From JBOGNO01 sp050747245 (GTDB lineage Bacteria; Acidobacteriota; Terriglobia; Acidiferrales; UBA7541), in the NCBI GenBank assembly GCA_050747245.1, contig JBOGNO010000004.1:207909-271908 (forward strand): a DNA stretch of 64,000 nt, read 5' to 3'. Of the stretch, positions 61,531-64,000 are shown piece by piece. Numbering within the stretch: position 1 is the stretch's first letter; each line of letters begins with the position of its first letter. A program made the position numbers and the translations under genes. The notes beneath the pieces were generated by a model. It worked only from the letters and a program-made list of their open reading frames with translations. It had not been told where the DNA came from and did no database searches.

Positions 61531-62796
61531 CTAGGGCGCACTGGTTTGCAGAGCCTTGGAATAGATCGCAAAGATCTTCGGGGAGACATATTTCTCCGGT
61601 GGACGGAATTGGGGCGCAGCCTTTCGTGACGCACGAAAATCGGCAGCGGCAAGCTCTGCCTGCTTAGAATCCTTCAGGCCTGAGAGGAAGTAACGAGAGC
61701 TGTAAACCGCTCCGCGGAAAAAGTAGGCTAAGGCACGCTTGCGACCATTGTTAACTACGTAATCGGTCAGATTGCGCTCTGCGTCGTCATACTTGCCCTC
61801 GAAATATGCCTCAAGCCCCGCCCGCAGGGGCTCCTCTACAGCCAGACCTTGTGCTTCACTCCGAAGGGGGTTGATATCACGATTCGCGGGGTCCAGACTT
61901 TCCGCCACCTTGAGCTTGTCAAGCGCGTCCTGATAGTGCCGATTGGCCATGGCCGCTCGGGCATCTGCAATCCACTGCATAGCGACCTGCTTAGGATCTT
62001 GTCCCGCCTGCGCAGCCTTTTGCTTCGCTTGGTCACTCTGGGCCTGAAGGGTCTCCTGCTGCTGCTTCAGAGCGCTGTCAATTTTCTGCAGATACGACTG
62101 CGCATCGTTCGAGTGAACACTTCCGTTGGCTACCAGTTTATGAAAGAGCCCGCTCGCCTCTGTATAGCGCTTTTCGTTAAACGCGCGCACAGCGGCATCG
62201 AAAACCCCTTGATCAGCTTGAGCGGCATCAATCTTGCTAAGATAGCCTTTCGCCTCAGATGCATGTGTTCCACCTGACTGGATCACTTCGCCAAATTTGT
62301 GGCGGGCGTTGGCGAAATCCCCACTCTTAAACAGATTCACGGCGTCATTCCAGGCGGAATCCTCTCGCGACAAAGTGTCGATCTTACTGAGATAGAGTTC
62401 GATCTGGGCGCGGTACTTCGGACGATTTAGAGGGAGTTTGCCGGCCTGTGTGAATTTCTGTTTGGCGTCGTCGAATTGTTTCTGCTGGTAGAACTGCTCC
62501 CCTTCCTTATAAAGCTTTTCTTCCAAATCGTACAGGTGTTGGGCATCTTTGCAGGCAGGACCCAGATACCTGCTAGTTTCCTTGTAACCTGGACTCTCCT
62601 CATCGATCTTGGTGAAGAGATCACAAGCATCTTCAGACTTGCCGGCGTCGAACAGCTGTCTTGCCTTCTCATATCGTTGGTCGAGGGTTTGTTGGGCGGT
62701 GGTCAGAGGAGGGCAGAGCAATAGCGCGGCCACCGCCCCGAGCAGAGCCGGGCCCCGCGACCTTCTACTTCGAGACGAGTTCTTGCACAAGGTCAT
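61531..62796 (-). CDS. Exported TPR-repeat protein
   Basis: 421 residues: signal peptide (GAVAALLLCPPLTTAQ), then a long row of TPR/Sel1-type helical hairpins with matching units of the form YxxG(E/D)FxxAxxxF (for example LFKSGDFANARHKF, AFNEKRYTEASGLF, EAYFEGKYDDAERNL). Expected in the periplasm, as a scaffold. Its first 32 bases overlap the end of the upstream gene, so the two are in one transcript. Confidence 0.85.
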   Translation of the reverse strand: MTLCKNSSRSRRSRGPALLGAVAALLLCPPLTTAQQTLDQRYEKARQLFDAGKSEDACDLFTKIDEESPGYKETSRYLGPACKDAQHLYDLEEKLYKEGEQFYQQKQFDDAKQKFTQAGKLPLNRPKYRAQIELYLSKIDTLSREDSAWNDAVNLFKSGDFANARHKFGEVIQSGGTHASEAKGYLSKIDAAQADQGVFDAAVRAFNEKRYTEASGLFHKLVANGSVHSNDAQSYLQKIDSALKQQQETLQAQSDQAKQKAAQAGQDPKQVAMQWIADARAAMANRHYQDALDKLKVAESLDPANRDINPLRSEAQGLAVEEPLRAGLEAYFEGKYDDAERNLTDYVVNNGRKRALAYFFRGAVYSSRYFLSGLKDSKQAELAAADFRASRKAAPQFRPPEKYVSPKIFAIYSKALQTSAP

Positions 62797-64000
62797 CTAT
62801 CTTCACCTCGGGAAAGCTGTAATTCACTACGGTCGGCTTCCCCGCCCCGACCTCTACTTTCAATTCGCCCTTCGCCTGGCCATTTTTCAGTTCGATTACA
62901 TATTGTCCTGCCGGTAGCGAGAGCAGCATCGGTGTCTCACCGGTGATATTCATGTTCTGGCCGCTCGCTGTCTTGACACTCACCACTTCCGCCCATGGTG
63001 CCGCGGTAAGCTGGAGATCGCCAGGTGCCCCTCCGCCACCAGCAAAGTAGCGCCACGCTCCAATAACAGCCAACACAAAAATCACTGCTCCTGCGCCCAC
63101 CCACAAGATGGTTCGCGATTTCTTGGCAGCGATGGGGGCAAAAACTGCTTCACTCTTTGCTCCGGCAGCAGGTCCTCGCAGGGCTGCGCGCAAATCTAGC
63201 TGTGGCACCCCAGCTTCGCGCCCTCGCCGCTCTGCCTCTTGCTGCAGAAACTTGGCTTGCTTTGCCAATTCCGGAATGTCCGCTGATTCCTGCAGCACGG
63301 GAGCAAGCAATTCAATCGTGCGCTTGTAATCCATGCGACCCAAAGCAACTTGGGCTTCTCCGAGCCGTTCGCTCAGGTGATACCGGCGCAAGCGCAGACT
63401 CTCTTCTTGTACGCGCTTCTTGAGTGTGAGCAGCGTGGGCTCGTCGGCATAGACTTTCAGCGCCTGCTCCAGCACGGACTCGGCCGAGGCGATATCTTCC
63501 TTCGCCAGACTCTTTTCGACTTCTTCTTCTGCGTTACGAATGGAGCTTGCGCGCTCCAGGTTTTGGCGGCACTGAGAATAGGCGCGCTGAAATTCTTCGT
63601 TCTTGAAGTAGACCTTCCGAGCAGACTCAAATAGCGCTACGGCTCTGGCTGCTTCTCCTGTTTGGAGCAGGTGTAGAGCGCTCGCGATTATTTCTCCTCG
63701 CCGACGCTCAAACAGCTGCAGCTCATTGCGGGCTGACGTCAGAGCGTCAGTAATCTGCTCTCCTTTTAGTTCACCTTGGGCCTGCTCGAGAACTTGCACA
63801 GCTTCTTCGAAGTGCTCATCCTGAAGGAGAGTCTGCGCCCGGCTGAGCACGTTGTGAATCAGGTCATCGCGTTGAAGCTCGGTAGCCCGCTCGCGTGCGA
63901 ATTGGAGAAGTTCTTTGAGTTCTGGAGACTCGCCAACACGCACCTTGGCCTTCTCTAGAATCTCGATCGCAGCAATGTACTTCTGCGCGCGGATTTGCTC
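62765..64000 (-). CDS. TPR/coiled-coil membrane protein with C-terminal PEGA domain, partial (5' end outside window)
   Basis: At least 411 residues; the frame is open to the right window edge. About 60% is amphipathic helix in TPR-like pairs (EEAVQVLEQAQGEL, RAVALFESARKVYF), then a basic stretch, one membrane helix (TILWVGAGAVIFVLAVIGAW), and a C-terminal PEGA-type beta domain (LSLPAGQYVIELKNG). The missing N-terminus could be a Ser/Thr kinase, as in many acidobacterial TPR-PEGA proteins; this is not shown here. Confidence 0.75.
   Translation of the reverse strand, partial: EQIRAQKYIAAIEILEKAKVRVGESPELKELLQFARERATELQRDDLIHNVLSRAQTLLQDEHFEEAVQVLEQAQGELKGEQITDALTSARNELQLFERRRGEIIASALHLLQTGEAARAVALFESARKVYFKNEEFQRAYSQCRQNLERASSIRNAEEEVEKSLAKEDIASAESVLEQALKVYADEPTLLTLKKRVQEESLRLRRYHLSERLGEAQVALGRMDYKRTIELLAPVLQESADIPELAKQAKFLQQEAERRGREAGVPQLDLRAALRGPAAGAKSEAVFAPIAAKKSRTILWVGAGAVIFVLAVIGAWRYFAGGGGAPGDLQLTAAPWAEVVSVKTASGQNMNITGETPMLLSLPAGQYVIELKNGQAKGELKVEVGAGKPTVVNYSFPEVKIDDLVQELVSK

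Overview
The window looks like chromosomal DNA from a soil-type acidobacterium (Acidobacteriota). This is an inference from gene families, with no marker rRNA in view. The signs are two TonB-dependent receptors of the kind with an N-terminal carboxypeptidase-regulatory-like domain, a Ser/Thr kinase fused to a TolB/PD40 propeller, a long MacB/FtsX permease with the terminal VDPMVALRYE signature, a TPR-secretin-cohesin protein next to two pseudopilins, and dispersed palindromic repeats. Both strands are densely coded.

Layout. 1-8.1 kb: tail of a TonB receptor, a kinase-PD40 protein, an SGNH hydrolase broken by an in-frame TAG, a VOC protein and a permease. 8.1-13.1 kb: a 16-blade YVTN propeller protein, then 1.1 kb of repeat-rich noncoding DNA that keeps a fossil of a permease 3' end. 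13.1-16.8 kb: an isolated one-polypeptide restriction-modification enzyme bracketed by inverted copies of a 42-bp element. 16.8-28.1 kb: housekeeping genes, namely an larC-metG-tatD-polyprenyl synthetase operon (minus strand), argS, a P450, pepA and smpB. 28.2-31.8 kb: type II secretion-like secretin and pseudopilins, then initiator tRNA-Met. 31.9-38.4 kb: a BNR-repeat protein, a GT-C membrane glycosyltransferase, a HEAT protein, a repeat cluster, a cupin, AmrS and DinB. 38.6-46.95 kb: a three-gene phosphorelay (11-PAS histidine kinase, double-receiver regulator, hybrid kinase). 47.5-50.9 kb: tRNA-Arg, a sodium/solute symporter, two small genes with a strong terminator, and DedA. 51.1-55.7 kb: methyltransferase, bactofilin, YdcF, GalT, NuoI and a HEAT protein (minus strand). 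55.9-64 kb: tadA, tRNA-Ser, a PP2C phosphatase, a TonB receptor, a TPR protein and a TPR-PEGA membrane protein cut by the window edge.

The strongest unusual signals are: the histidine kinase, whose PAS array repeats as an exact 1,488-bp four-PAS super-unit; the regulator encoded just downstream, whose receiver domain has no ATG/GTG/TTG start and appears to begin at ACG behind a good Shine-Dalgarno; the restriction-modification cassette with its inverted repeats; a 879-bp (seven-blade) internal duplication in the YVTN protein; and a repeat family with fixed arms around a stem that changes sequence but stays perfectly paired. All calls come from reading the sequence. No database search was run.
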